From Laspinema sp. D2d (GTDB lineage: Bacteria > Cyanobacteriota > Cyanobacteriia > Cyanobacteriales > Laspinemataceae): DNA of 64,000 nucleotides. Position 1 is the first letter of the stretch. Each line of letters opens with the position of its first letter. The notes under the pieces were generated by a model. It was given only the letters and a program-made list of their open reading frames with translations, ran no database searches and was not told the DNA's origin. This document shows positions 48,856-57,307 of the stretch, one piece after another. The DNA lies in contig NZ_JAMXFC010000031.1 in assembly GCF_025370755.1 (NCBI RefSeq), positions 1 through 64,000 on the forward strand, given 5' to 3'. The translations under genes and the position numbers were made by a program.

Positions 48856-48888
48856 AAAAGCGGCGAGTCTGATCTCGCCGCTTTTTGT
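48856..48888. terminator. bidirectional terminator
   Basis: AAAGCGGCGAG pairs with CTCGCCGCTTT with T residues on the plus side (TTTTTG) and T residues read on the minus side (CTTTTGTG). It serves the YggT gene and the convergent secreted-protein gene at 48903. Confidence 0.9.
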
Positions 48889-48902
48889 TGAGGAAATTCA
48901 GC

Positions 48903-49403
48903 TTAATCCAGACTATCGAGACTGTTGTCATAGAGTAACGGTTTGACCTGCCCACTAAATCCCCGCGCCTTGAATTTTTCTAATTTGAAGGGTGTGGGGA
49001 GATTCGCCGGAACGGAGATTCTGAACTCAAAATCGCTATTTCCTGGGGGGACCGACTGAATATTACCGAGGCGAGTGCGATTGGGCATGATATTGTTACC
49101 ATTGGCATCATAAATCACGCCAAATACATCCGCATCATAAACGGGTTTGCCGGAGGTATTTTTAGCAGTTCCGCTAATGATAAAACAGTTGGCAGCGCTC
49201 ATATCACCACTGGCTACAATGCCCTCGGAGAGTTCTTCACCACAATCTTTGTAGGCGATATTGGCAACTTGGATATCGGTGAGGGCTAAAGCGGGAGGAC
49301 TAAACCAGAACAAGACAATCGCGATCGCGATGGGAAGAATTATCCTCTTTAACGGGAAGAATCGCCCGGTTTTAGGGAGGGAGAGTTGCAGAGATTTGAT
49401 CAT
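48903..49403 (-). CDS. conserved secreted protein, FxLYD-like
   Basis: 166 aa. A basic N-terminus and hydrophobic segment (about 20-40, IILPIAIAIVLFWFSPPA) end at ALALTD, a signal-peptide or anchor. The mature domain (about 125 aa) has paired Cys and a beta-rich pattern (CFIISGTAKNTSGKPVYDADVFGVIYD) resembling FxLYD/immunoglobulin-like extracellular domains. I know similar cyanobacterial proteins only as hypothetical. GAGG lies seven bases upstream of ATG 49403; a TTG at 49406 is less likely. Confidence 0.75.
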   Translation of the reverse strand: MIKSLQLSLPKTGRFFPLKRIILPIAIAIVLFWFSPPALALTDIQVANIAYKDCGEELSEGIVASGDMSAANCFIISGTAKNTSGKPVYDADVFGVIYDANGNNIMPNRTRLGNIQSVPPGNSDFEFRISVPANLPTPFKLEKFKARGFSGQVKPLLYDNSLDSLD

Positions 49404-49568
49404 CAAAAGACCTCGGAATTAGGGAAGGTTTGGAATTCAACAAAATTAAAGATAGGCGGGCGCTTCAACAACAAAGCTAAAACCTAGCTTACCGCGAAGG
49501 AGGGTCGGGGAAAAAGCCTTCCAAAGAAGGTCTAAACCCTGGGGTTTGAAGGAGTTAAGGAAGAGGGG

Positions 49569-50435
49569 TTATCCCTGTAAATGCTGACGGAGTGCTTGAC
49601 CCATGATATCAACGGGCACCGGGCGATCGAGCCAAATTTGTAAGGCGGCAGCCCCTTGTCGAACTAACATTTCTGAACCATCGATCGCCACTGCACCCAC
49701 TGCCTGCGCCTGTCGTAAAAATTCCGTAGGACTGGGGGTGTAGATTAGATCATAGGCGATCGCCCCTTGGGGAAGGGTGGCGAGGAGGTCTGGGGTCACC
49801 GGCGACTGCGCCACCTCCGGATACATTCCCACCGGGGTGGAGTTCACCAGTAATCCCGCCTGGGGTAGCAATTGCGGCAGTTCTGACCCGTCATGGACCG
49901 AGAGATTGAGCGTCCAAGGGGAATCTTGCCAACTGGTTTGAAATGCCTGCAATTTCTCGAAATTGCGGCCCACGACACAGATTTTGGCACAGCCTAACTG
50001 GGCTAAACCGGCGACTACCGCCCGCGCAGCACCACCGGCCCCTAAAATAACGGCGAGGGTTTGATTCCAGGGGCGATCGCAACGCTGCAACGGGGCGAGA
50101 AATCCTTCTACATCGGTATTGGTGCCTGCCCACCCGGTGGGAGTGCGCCAGACGGTATTCACCGCGCCCACGGCTTGAGCAACGGGAGAAATCTCTGATA
50201 AGAGAGGAATAATGGCCTGTTTGTGAGGAATGGTAATGCTAAATCCACGCACTCCGATAGCAGCGAAACCAGCAAGGGCAGTGGATAAATCGGACGGGGC
50301 GATCGGCCAAGGCAGATAGACAAAATCTACTCCCATTTCGGCGATCGCCGCATTGTGCATCACCGGAGAAAGGGAATGCTTCACCGGATAGCCGATGACC
50401 CCGAGTAATTGAGTTGTTCCTGTAATCGTTGGCAT
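49569..50435 (-). CDS. aroE: shikimate dehydrogenase
   Basis: 288 aa. Reduces 3-dehydroshikimate to shikimate with NADPH in aromatic amino-acid synthesis. Substrate-binding N-terminus GYPVKHSLSPVMHNAA, catalytic Lys in IPHKQAI and Asp in GTNTDVEGF, Rossmann GAGGAARAVV, and the C-terminal dimer region are all present. Single gene; ATG 50435. Confidence 0.97.
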   Translation of the reverse strand: MPTITGTTQLLGVIGYPVKHSLSPVMHNAAIAEMGVDFVYLPWPIAPSDLSTALAGFAAIGVRGFSITIPHKQAIIPLLSEISPVAQAVGAVNTVWRTPTGWAGTNTDVEGFLAPLQRCDRPWNQTLAVILGAGGAARAVVAGLAQLGCAKICVVGRNFEKLQAFQTSWQDSPWTLNLSVHDGSELPQLLPQAGLLVNSTPVGMYPEVAQSPVTPDLLATLPQGAIAYDLIYTPSPTEFLRQAQAVGAVAIDGSEMLVRQGAAALQIWLDRPVPVDIMGQALRQHLQG

Positions 50436-50751
50436 GGTCTAAAAAAGCGGATCCTGAAATCTTTTCGTGAATACGGTTAGAGTAGGGTTCTAACTACTGT
50501 CCCGCCCCTTGATTTTATGTCACAATTTTGAATAAGAACCGTACAAAAAGGGCGATCGGGTCAGGGTTCTCAAGGGCTGGCTATTTGTAAAACACTCAAC
50601 ATCAGGGGATTTTACCGAAACATTAGGGTTGTTGAGGTTAATCGGTGATTTGTACAGAAATAACCCTGTGCTGTCCTACCTGTTTCCAGATGCTGGCATT
50701 GATGGTTCAGGTTGGCGGCGCTATTTTGCTTTAGTGGACTAAAATTGTATC
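50436..50751. other. divergent promoter region aroE / cyclase
   Basis: About 315 bases. An ordinary AT-rich divergent spacer with no dyad of note. The cyclase ATG at 50752 is preceded by CTAAAATTGTATC without a strong SD. Confidence 0.4.
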
Positions 50752-51852
50752 ATGAAAAGACTCACCTATATTAGTAAATTTTCCCGCACCCTTTCTCGTG
50801 ACGAAATCAATGCGATCGGTCGGGTATCCAGCCAAAACAATCAACAAGCGAATGTCACCGGAGTATTACTTTGTCTGGAAGGGATATTTTTTCAAATCCT
50901 AGAAGGCGACGCGGAGAAAATTGACCGCATTTATGAACGAATTCTCACCGATGATCGTCATACGGATATTCTTTGCTTAAAATCCGAAATGGAAGTTGAT
51001 GAAAGAATGTTTCCTGATTGGTCGATGCAAACGATTAATCTGGATGAAAATACCGATTTGTTAATTCGACCCATTAAAGTCTTATTGCAGACTCTCACCG
51101 AATCCCACCGTGTGTTAGAAAAATATACACAACCTAGTATTTTTAAAATTATTAGTCAAGGGACTAATCCCCTTACTATCCGGCCCAAAGCCGTAGAAAA
51201 AATTGTATTTTTTAGCGATATTGTTTCGTTTTCTACCTTTGCTGAGAAACTGCCGGTAGAAGAGGTGATCTCCGTGGTGAATAGTTATTTTTCAATTTGT
51301 ACCGCCATCATTACTCTGCATGGGGGAGAGGTAACTAAGTTTATTGGGGATTGTGTGATGGCTTATTTTGATGGGGACTGCGCCGATGAAGCCATTCAAG
51401 CCAGTTTAGATATTTTGACCGAACTGGAAATCTTACGAAATGCTGCCCCAGAAGGGAGCCCGTTGCGGGTACTCTACAGTGGGATTGGGTTAGCCAAAGG
51501 GAAAGTGATTGAGGGAAATATTGGTTCAGAGTTGAAGAAAGATTATACTATATTAGGAGATGCGGTGAATGTAGCGGCTCGATTGGAAGCCTTAACTCGT
51601 CAGCTTTCCCAAGCCCTGGTTTTTTCAGGGGAGGTCAAAACGAGTGCTCTGAAAGCTTGGAATTTTATCTGGCTGGCGGATTCGGCTTTGAAAGGGAAAT
51701 CGGAATCGATTGATATTTATTCAATTGATAATGAAATGACGCGGAAATCCAGCGGAGGATTAGAAATTGCTCGGAATATTGGGCATTATTTGGAACGAGT
51801 GGGCGATCGCCAACCCAGTCAGATTTTTGGGGTAAAAAGTTTGCCGCTATAA
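50752..51852 (+). CDS. BLUF-domain photoactivated adenylyl cyclase (OaPAC-like)
   Basis: 366 aa, the length of OaPAC from Oscillatoria acuminata, to which it matches almost throughout from memory. BLUF residues Tyr6, Asn30, Gln48, Trp90 and Met92 are all present (flavin-binding core in about 1-92). A short helical linker leads to a class III cyclase: metal Asp156 (FFSDIVSF) and Asp200 (KFIGD), with Lys196 and Thr266 (DYTILGD) as the adenine-specifying pair, then Asn273 and Arg277. Predicted: blue light raises ATP-to-cAMP conversion in the cytoplasm. OaPAC is an established optogenetic cyclase; function here is inferred by homology. No transmembrane segment. A single gene, 3' of which no terminator is clear. 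Confidence 0.96.
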   Translation: MKRLTYISKFSRTLSRDEINAIGRVSSQNNQQANVTGVLLCLEGIFFQILEGDAEKIDRIYERILTDDRHTDILCLKSEMEVDERMFPDWSMQTINLDENTDLLIRPIKVLLQTLTESHRVLEKYTQPSIFKIISQGTNPLTIRPKAVEKIVFFSDIVSFSTFAEKLPVEEVISVVNSYFSICTAIITLHGGEVTKFIGDCVMAYFDGDCADEAIQASLDILTELEILRNAAPEGSPLRVLYSGIGLAKGKVIEGNIGSELKKDYTILGDAVNVAARLEALTRQLSQALVFSGEVKTSALKAWNFIWLADSALKGKSESIDIYSIDNEMTRKSSGGLEIARNIGHYLERVGDRQPSQIFGVKSLPL

Positions 51853-52811
51853 GGAAGTCCGTGGATGGGGTGCATCTGGACTCAACCTGACTCTAGCATC
51901 AGTGTTAGGAACATCGGCACATGGACGCGGATAGATGCAAGAGGAGTTGCCTTGGTGGGTTGGGTTTCCAAAATGAGGGAACGCTAGGATACCGTGACGG
52001 GAATCTATCCGTGGCGATCGCCATGAACAAACTATAAAATTTTCATAAACCTTCTCCGGATTTTTTCAAAAACTTTATAATAGCTTTAAATGAATCAAGG
52101 AACTTGCTTTTCCAAGGGACTCACATCCATCGGTGAACTGACTTTTTAATCAGCCTCCATAGACTCTCTTTCTCCTCAAGACCCCCTATTTTTTCACCGT
52201 ATTTACAGATTGACATTTATAAAATTTTATGTATGTCTTGACCTAAAACCGGGTATAACCGGGGTCTTTTGCACGAATTTTTAACCTTCTTCCTCATCCC
52301 AGAAATAACGATCTAAACCGCCTGTATCAACAAAACCCGTAAATAATCGGCTCAAGATACGGGGTTTCAAACCGCTTTCTTGATGGGGAATCCCTGTATA
52401 TTCAAAGCAAATTTCGACTCTTCCCCAAAGTCAGCACAAAGATAGAGGGACTGAATTAGAACATAGAGCAAACTAATAAACGAAGGTTACCCGAAAAATC
52501 CTCAACCCTATGCCGGGTGGGGTTAAAGGAATAGACTGTTTGAAAGATATCCTGTTTCCTCCGGCTTCCGAGTCGGTATGGCATAGATAGAACAACAAAC
52601 CGGGTTCCTGAATCTATTTTGTTGACAAATCGGTGAATTTTTGTAAAAAAAGCGGTTTCTAACGGCGACCCTAGGGTGAAAAATCACGCTAAGTTCTACT
52701 GGGGAAATTCAACCCTAAATCGTCTAACTTTTCGCCTTGTATAGAATCCCTGTCCCCCTTCTATGTCACTTATTTTGACTAATTTTGATTAATTTTGAGA
52801 GGTATTACAAC
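51853..52811. other. gene-free region of about 960 bases
   Basis: AT-rich. It holds a short open minus-strand fragment (52281-52430, separately listed) and a GAAACCGGG-family half-site near 52600 (AAACCGGGTTCC). The promoter and leader of the following gene presumably lie near its end, where GAGAGG stands nine bases before ATG 52812. Confidence 0.45.
52281..52430 (-). pseudogene. possible gene remnant, 49 codons
   Basis: On the minus strand a frame open from just inside a TGA (52431-52433) to a TAA (52281-52283) reads ICFEYTGIPHQESGL, LKPRILSRLFTGF, TGGLDRYFWDEEEG. The composition (aromatic, acidic tail, balanced charges) looks like the C-terminus of a real protein, but there is no start codon and upstream sequence stays open only in another frame. 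I cannot name a family. It may equally be a chance frame in a dispersed repeat. Confidence 0.3.
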
Positions 52812-53726
52812 ATGAAAAACATCAATTTAACCCTGACATCTGCCGGTTTCGCGACCCTTGTCCTTCTGGGTGCAACCTCTTCCACGGTACAAGCCTTTTC
52901 ATTAACCCAATCCAATCCCCTTAAAATTATGCCATTAGGGGATTCTAATACCCGAGGCCGAGGTGAGGATATCGCAGGCTATCGAGATGACCTTTGGATG
53001 CTGCTGAATAACAGTGGATTTAATGTTGATTTTGTCGGGAGTGCGACGACAAATCCTCCCAACAGTTGGAATCAATCCTATGGATTTGATCGCAATCATG
53101 AGGGTCATGGTGGATATGCGATTAGCGGTTCTACCTATGCTGGGGCGGGTGATTTGATGTCCAATATCGATAACTGGCTGAATGCCGCCACTCCCGATGT
53201 CATCCTGTTGATGGCAGGAACTAACGACTTTATCTTTCAGAATACAACAGCCCAGGAAACCATTAATGAACTGGGTACCTTAATTGATAAAATCTTTGCT
53301 TGGTCTTCCGATGTTTCGGTATTGATTAGCTCGATCGCCCCGTTAGCCCCCAATCAAGGATTATCCCAAGAAGCCGCTTTATACAATAATATGATTCCCG
53401 GTCTGTTAGGCAGCGATCGCTATCAACAGAATAACCTCTCTTTTGTAGATACCCGTAATTTGTTTACCCTGAATGATCTCTATGATGGAATTCACTTCAA
53501 ACCCCAGGGTTACACCACCTTAGCCAATGCATGGTTTGATGGGATTGTTTCCGCCTCTAATCTAGGTCAACCTCCTAAAGATCCGATCGTCGTTGAAACT
53601 CCCGGACCAGACGACTCGGTTTCTATTCCTGAACCCACTTCCGTATTGGGAGTATTAGCATTTGGTTTAGTCGGCGCAGGATCGTTACGCAAACGCCGTC
53701 ATGTATCTCCCTTTTCTACTCGTTAA
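52812..53726 (+). CDS. SGNH/GDSL hydrolase with PEP-CTERM anchor
   Basis: 304 aa. Signal peptide MKNINLTLTS... ends at TVQAFS. The SGNH esterase blocks are present: Ser in MPLGDSNTRG, Gly/Asn in MAGTNDF, and Asp/His in YDGIHFKPQGY. The C-terminus has SIPEPTSVLGVLAFGLVG followed by RKRR, a PEP-CTERM sorting signal that in exosortase-bearing bacteria is cleaved and anchors the protein at the surface. Predicted to deacylate an extracellular glycan or lipid; the substrate is unknown. ATG 52812 with GAGAGG upstream is preferred to an earlier ATG at 52785, which lacks a signal-peptide context. A terminator follows. Confidence 0.9.
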   Translation: MKNINLTLTSAGFATLVLLGATSSTVQAFSLTQSNPLKIMPLGDSNTRGRGEDIAGYRDDLWMLLNNSGFNVDFVGSATTNPPNSWNQSYGFDRNHEGHGGYAISGSTYAGAGDLMSNIDNWLNAATPDVILLMAGTNDFIFQNTTAQETINELGTLIDKIFAWSSDVSVLISSIAPLAPNQGLSQEAALYNNMIPGLLGSDRYQQNNLSFVDTRNLFTLNDLYDGIHFKPQGYTTLANAWFDGIVSASNLGQPPKDPIVVETPGPDDSVSIPEPTSVLGVLAFGLVGAGSLRKRRHVSPFSTR

Positions 53727-53759
53727 TTTTCTTTAAGTGGGGAGATTCAGAAGATTAAA

Positions 53760-53786
53760 GCCCCCTTTTCTAAGGGGGTTTTGTTC
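53760..53786 (+). terminator. intrinsic terminator of the SGNH gene
   Basis: GCCCCCTT and AAGGGGGT pair around TTCT and are followed by TTTTG. Confidence 0.85.
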
Positions 53787-53995
53787 AAAATTTTAGTTTC
53801 TAAAGCGATCGCCTCTCTAAACCCAAGGGGAGAAGACTCTTCAGGGTCAGGATTATAATATTTGTAACCTGTCCTATCTGAGTTGCTTTTCAGGTAACCA
53901 AACTTTCTGCAACCTAAAGGCGGTGAAACGGTATGCTAAAACGAAATCGAAAGAATGACCTGTCATTACTAGAGAACCTCATTTAATGTGTCGTC

Positions 53996-55558
53996 ATGTC
54001 AATAGAACCGACTACAAGTGAAGCGTTAATCCAACAAAATTTAGAACGCTTTCTCCTTGTCCTCACCGTTTCCCTGAGTGTCGCGACACTCCCGCAAGTT
54101 TTTAGCTGGGTACGACAAATTCCCTACACCCTGTTGTTAGTGATCGTCGGATTAGGATTAGCCTTCGTGGATGTGCGCCTCGTCAACCTCTCCCCGGCGC
54201 TGATCCTGTCCATATTTTTGCCCCCGTTGTTATTTGAAGCCGCCTGGAATCTGCGCTGGCAGGACTTAAAACGAGATTTAGTGCCGGTGAGTTTGTATGC
54301 AATTCTCGGCGTCCTGATTTCTGTCATCGGGATTGCGATCGCCCTCAATCAGTTAGCAACCATTCCCCTAGCTACCGCCTTGTTAATCGGCGCGAGTCTC
54401 TCCGCCACGGACCCGATTTCGGTGATTGCGCTATTTCGAGAACTTGGGGTCGAAAAACGCCTCTCCACCCTGATGGAAGGGGAAAGTTTGTTCAATGACG
54501 GCGTAGCGGTGGTTGCCTTTAGCTTGCTAGTGGGACTGGCATTAGGAACCAGTCACTTGGAACTACGCGGGACGATCGCTCAATTTGCGGCTTTTGTCGG
54601 CATTGGGATCGGCATCGGCAGCTTAATCGGATTTGGGATTTCCTACCTCACCCAACGCTTTGATTTACCCCTCGTGGAACAATCCTTAACCCTAGTCTCC
54701 GCCTACGGAACCTATCTTGTCGTCGAAGAACTGGGGGGTTCTGGGGTGATTGGCGTCGTGACGGTGGGGTTAATCTTGGGTAATTTTGGCTCGCGAATTG
54801 GCATGAATCCGCGCACGAGGCTGATTGTCAGCGAATTTTGGGAGTTTTTAGCCTTTTTTGTCAACTCCATCGTTTTTTTGCTGATTGGCGACCAAATTCA
54901 GTTTGCTTCCCTTGCCAATAATTTAGATACCATCGCCATTACTCTAGGTGCGATGTTAGTCACCCGGGCGATCGCCATTTATACCCTAGGAGGCTTGAGC
55001 AATTTCCTAGTAAAATCTGACATCAATCTTCGGCAACAAACCGTTTTATGGTGGGGAGGATTGCGCGGTTCCGTATCCATCGCCTTAGCCTTGTCTGTGC
55101 CGATGATTTTAGAAGCGCGAGAGGAAATTATTGCTACCGTATTTGGGGTAGTTTTATTTACCTTACTGGTTCAGGGTTTAACCACCAAACCCCTGCTTAA
55201 AGTCTTGAATTTGTTGGGAGATCAAACCGTCCGCCAGAACTATTTAGAGGCGATCGCCCGTCGCGCTGCACTCCAACGAGTCTTGAATCACTTGAAAGAA
55301 GGACAAGAGGGACCCGATATTGATTGGGAGTTTTATCGGTATCAAATTGCCCTGGTAGAAGGACAACTCAACGACATTCAAAATAACATTAACCAGATGC
55401 GAAGTAAACAACCGGAACTCCAGGATTTTGCCCGAGAACAATTCAAAGAAGAACTCCTGGCGATCGAAGCGGATACTTATGCCGAATTTGTGCGATCGGG
55501 TCGGCTGAATCGCGATTTAGCGCCCTTCTTACAAGATGTACTCAAAGGAGGGGATTGA
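53996..55558 (+). CDS. CPA1-type Na+/H+ antiporter
   Basis: 520 aa. Twelve or so hydrophobic segments occupy residues 15-400. The ion-binding signature is ASLSATDPISVIALF and GESLFNDGVAVVAF, the paired Asp region of NhaP/CPA1 exchangers. A hydrophilic C-terminal tail (about 410-520) with a coiled coil (LVEGQLNDIQNNINQMRSKQ in part) is typical of cyanobacterial NhaS1-like proteins and probably regulates activity. Likely role: sodium export and pH homeostasis across the plasma membrane. The predicted start codon at 53996 lies 8 bases after GTCGTC without a strong SD. Confidence 0.93.
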   Translation: MSIEPTTSEALIQQNLERFLLVLTVSLSVATLPQVFSWVRQIPYTLLLVIVGLGLAFVDVRLVNLSPALILSIFLPPLLFEAAWNLRWQDLKRDLVPVSLYAILGVLISVIGIAIALNQLATIPLATALLIGASLSATDPISVIALFRELGVEKRLSTLMEGESLFNDGVAVVAFSLLVGLALGTSHLELRGTIAQFAAFVGIGIGIGSLIGFGISYLTQRFDLPLVEQSLTLVSAYGTYLVVEELGGSGVIGVVTVGLILGNFGSRIGMNPRTRLIVSEFWEFLAFFVNSIVFLLIGDQIQFASLANNLDTIAITLGAMLVTRAIAIYTLGGLSNFLVKSDINLRQQTVLWWGGLRGSVSIALALSVPMILEAREEIIATVFGVVLFTLLVQGLTTKPLLKVLNLLGDQTVRQNYLEAIARRAALQRVLNHLKEGQEGPDIDWEFYRYQIALVEGQLNDIQNNINQMRSKQPELQDFAREQFKEELLAIEADTYAEFVRSGRLNRDLAPFLQDVLKGGD

Positions 55559-55585
55559 AAACTACCAACCGAGGGTGTTATATGG

Positions 55586-55693
55586 AATCCGGTTGTAGTT
55601 TAAAAAACGCCACACCCTTCAACGGTGGGACACTTGCAGACAAAGCCCGCCTGCGCGGGCTAAGAGAGAAAACTGACTTTTGGCAACCGGATT
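55586..55693. mobile_element. MITE-like element, copy 2 (inverted)
   Basis: Bounded by AATCCGGTTGTAG and GGCAACCGGATT. Read on the opposite strand it aligns with copy 1 at 34023: same TTTTCTCTCTTAGCC core and GC-rich interior. It lies between the antiporter gene end and sasA. It has no coding capacity. Confidence 0.7.
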
Positions 55694-55823
55694 TGGTATT
55701 AATCAGAACACTCCTGTCTTTGTATTAAAATCCATTTCCCGTTTTGACCCAGCTTGAGAGACCGCCGGGAGTTTGAAAACCGCCGGTCTGCTGGACTTAA
55801 TTTAATCGTTAATCGACTCGTTT

Positions 55824-57005
55824 TTACTGTCGATAAACAGGTAAAGTAAAGTGAAATGCACTACCTTTATTGCGATAAGAATCCACCCAAATTTCCCCAC
55901 AATTCGCTCGGATTAAGCGCTTACATAAGCCTAAACCGATTCCATACCCATCTTTTTCTTCATCGCGCTTGAGGCGAAATTTGTCCTCAAAAATATGCTC
56001 CTGATTTTCTGGGGGAATTCCTAGACCCGTATCGATTACGCTAACTTGAACCTTTTGTGTCGTGCGGTGCAAGATACACACTTCAATTTTTCCGCCTTGG
56101 GGAGTGTACTTAATCGCATTATCCACCAGATTTACAATCACCTGACGCACTCGTTCTCCATCGGCATAAACCGAGGGTAAATCGTTGGGAATGTCAGTTT
56201 TTAGGGTATGGGATTTCGCAGATAAACGGTCTTTGAAATTTTCTAGGATGTTCAACGTTAGGGTTTTGAGGTCTAGCTTTTGGGGATGAATGTGAAACTC
56301 GGAACTATTTGTGCTATGAGCAGCAACGAGGATATCTGAGATCATGCGATCAATGAGGCGGGTTTGAGTGCGAGCATGGTAAATTAATCTGGCCCGCAGT
56401 GCTGATGCCGCCTCGGGATTGAGAGTTTTTTCGGGTTTGTAAGTGATTTCTAGGGTTTCTAAAGCTAGGGAGGCTGCCGTCAGGGGATTGCGCAACTCAT
56501 GGGCTAACATGGCAATCAGGCGGTCCTTGAAATGGAGTTGGTCCAGCAGTTCTTCTTTTTCTTGCTTCAGCCGAAAAATTTCATCGGAGAGTTCCATTAA
56601 TTCGGCAGAATGTGCCAGTTGAGAAGAGATGCTTTTCCTTGGGTAATGGCCGATCGCTTCTTCTGATGTCTGCTTGCTGAGATAGTCTTCTACAGACTTT
56701 TGCCACCGATCCCACCACTTATCAAGTTCCGCGACTAAATTGCTGCCTGCTAGAACTTGTCGGGGTCCCGGGTGGAGTTTAATCAAAGCCGGAGTCGCTA
56801 CCAGTTTAAACTGTTCCGCCAAATAAGGCTGTTCGCTGACGTCAATGATCTCCAAGTCAAAGGGGATACCTGTCCGCAATTTCTGAAAATAACTGCGGAT
56901 TCGGCGAATTTGTTCACTCGATCTGGGACGCCTATCAACAAATAAGACAAGCTGTAAAGGTGCTTCATCGTTCTGATGCATGGTTTTTTCCGGAACTGCC
57001 CTCAT
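55824..57005 (-). CDS. sasA: circadian clock-output histidine kinase
   Basis: 393 aa. The N-terminal 100 residues are a KaiB-like thioredoxin-fold domain (LQLVLFVDRRPRSSEQI, FDLEIIDVSEQPYL, VATPALIKLHPGP) that binds KaiC. A coiled-coil linker leads to the dimerisation helix with the phospho-acceptor His169 in MLAHELRNPLT and an HATPase (NLVDNAIKYTPQGG, DTGLGIP, GYGIGLGLCKRL). It phosphorylates the response regulator RpaA to set circadian expression. ATG 57005 is chosen because AAGGGG stands six bases upstream; a TTG 18 bases earlier is a weaker alternative. No cognate rpaA or kai genes are in the window. Confidence 0.95.
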   Translation of the reverse strand: MRAVPEKTMHQNDEAPLQLVLFVDRRPRSSEQIRRIRSYFQKLRTGIPFDLEIIDVSEQPYLAEQFKLVATPALIKLHPGPRQVLAGSNLVAELDKWWDRWQKSVEDYLSKQTSEEAIGHYPRKSISSQLAHSAELMELSDEIFRLKQEKEELLDQLHFKDRLIAMLAHELRNPLTAASLALETLEITYKPEKTLNPEAASALRARLIYHARTQTRLIDRMISDILVAAHSTNSSEFHIHPQKLDLKTLTLNILENFKDRLSAKSHTLKTDIPNDLPSVYADGERVRQVIVNLVDNAIKYTPQGGKIEVCILHRTTQKVQVSVIDTGLGIPPENQEHIFEDKFRLKRDEEKDGYGIGLGLCKRLIRANCGEIWVDSYRNKGSAFHFTLPVYRQ

Positions 57006-57307
57006 GCAATCCCCTTGCGGCAAGGCGGCTAAAAAAGTAACACTGATTTTGAGCTGGAGACAAGTGACTCGATCGCCCTAGTGGTTCTTTTGTTTTTCTT
57101 TATATTTATAAATTATCCTGTTTATTGTCGATTCGTGAAAGAGTAAAAATGATTTGACTCTTGTCACGACTTGACTACCCACAAGGAAAAGAGCTAGGGC
57201 CTTCCTACGGGTCTAAACCCACCCAATCGAACCTCAACTTTTAACCCGTTGAGACACCCAAACGTTAGTTGTCAAACCTTAACATTTTCTTAAGACTTAA
57301 GCGAGGA

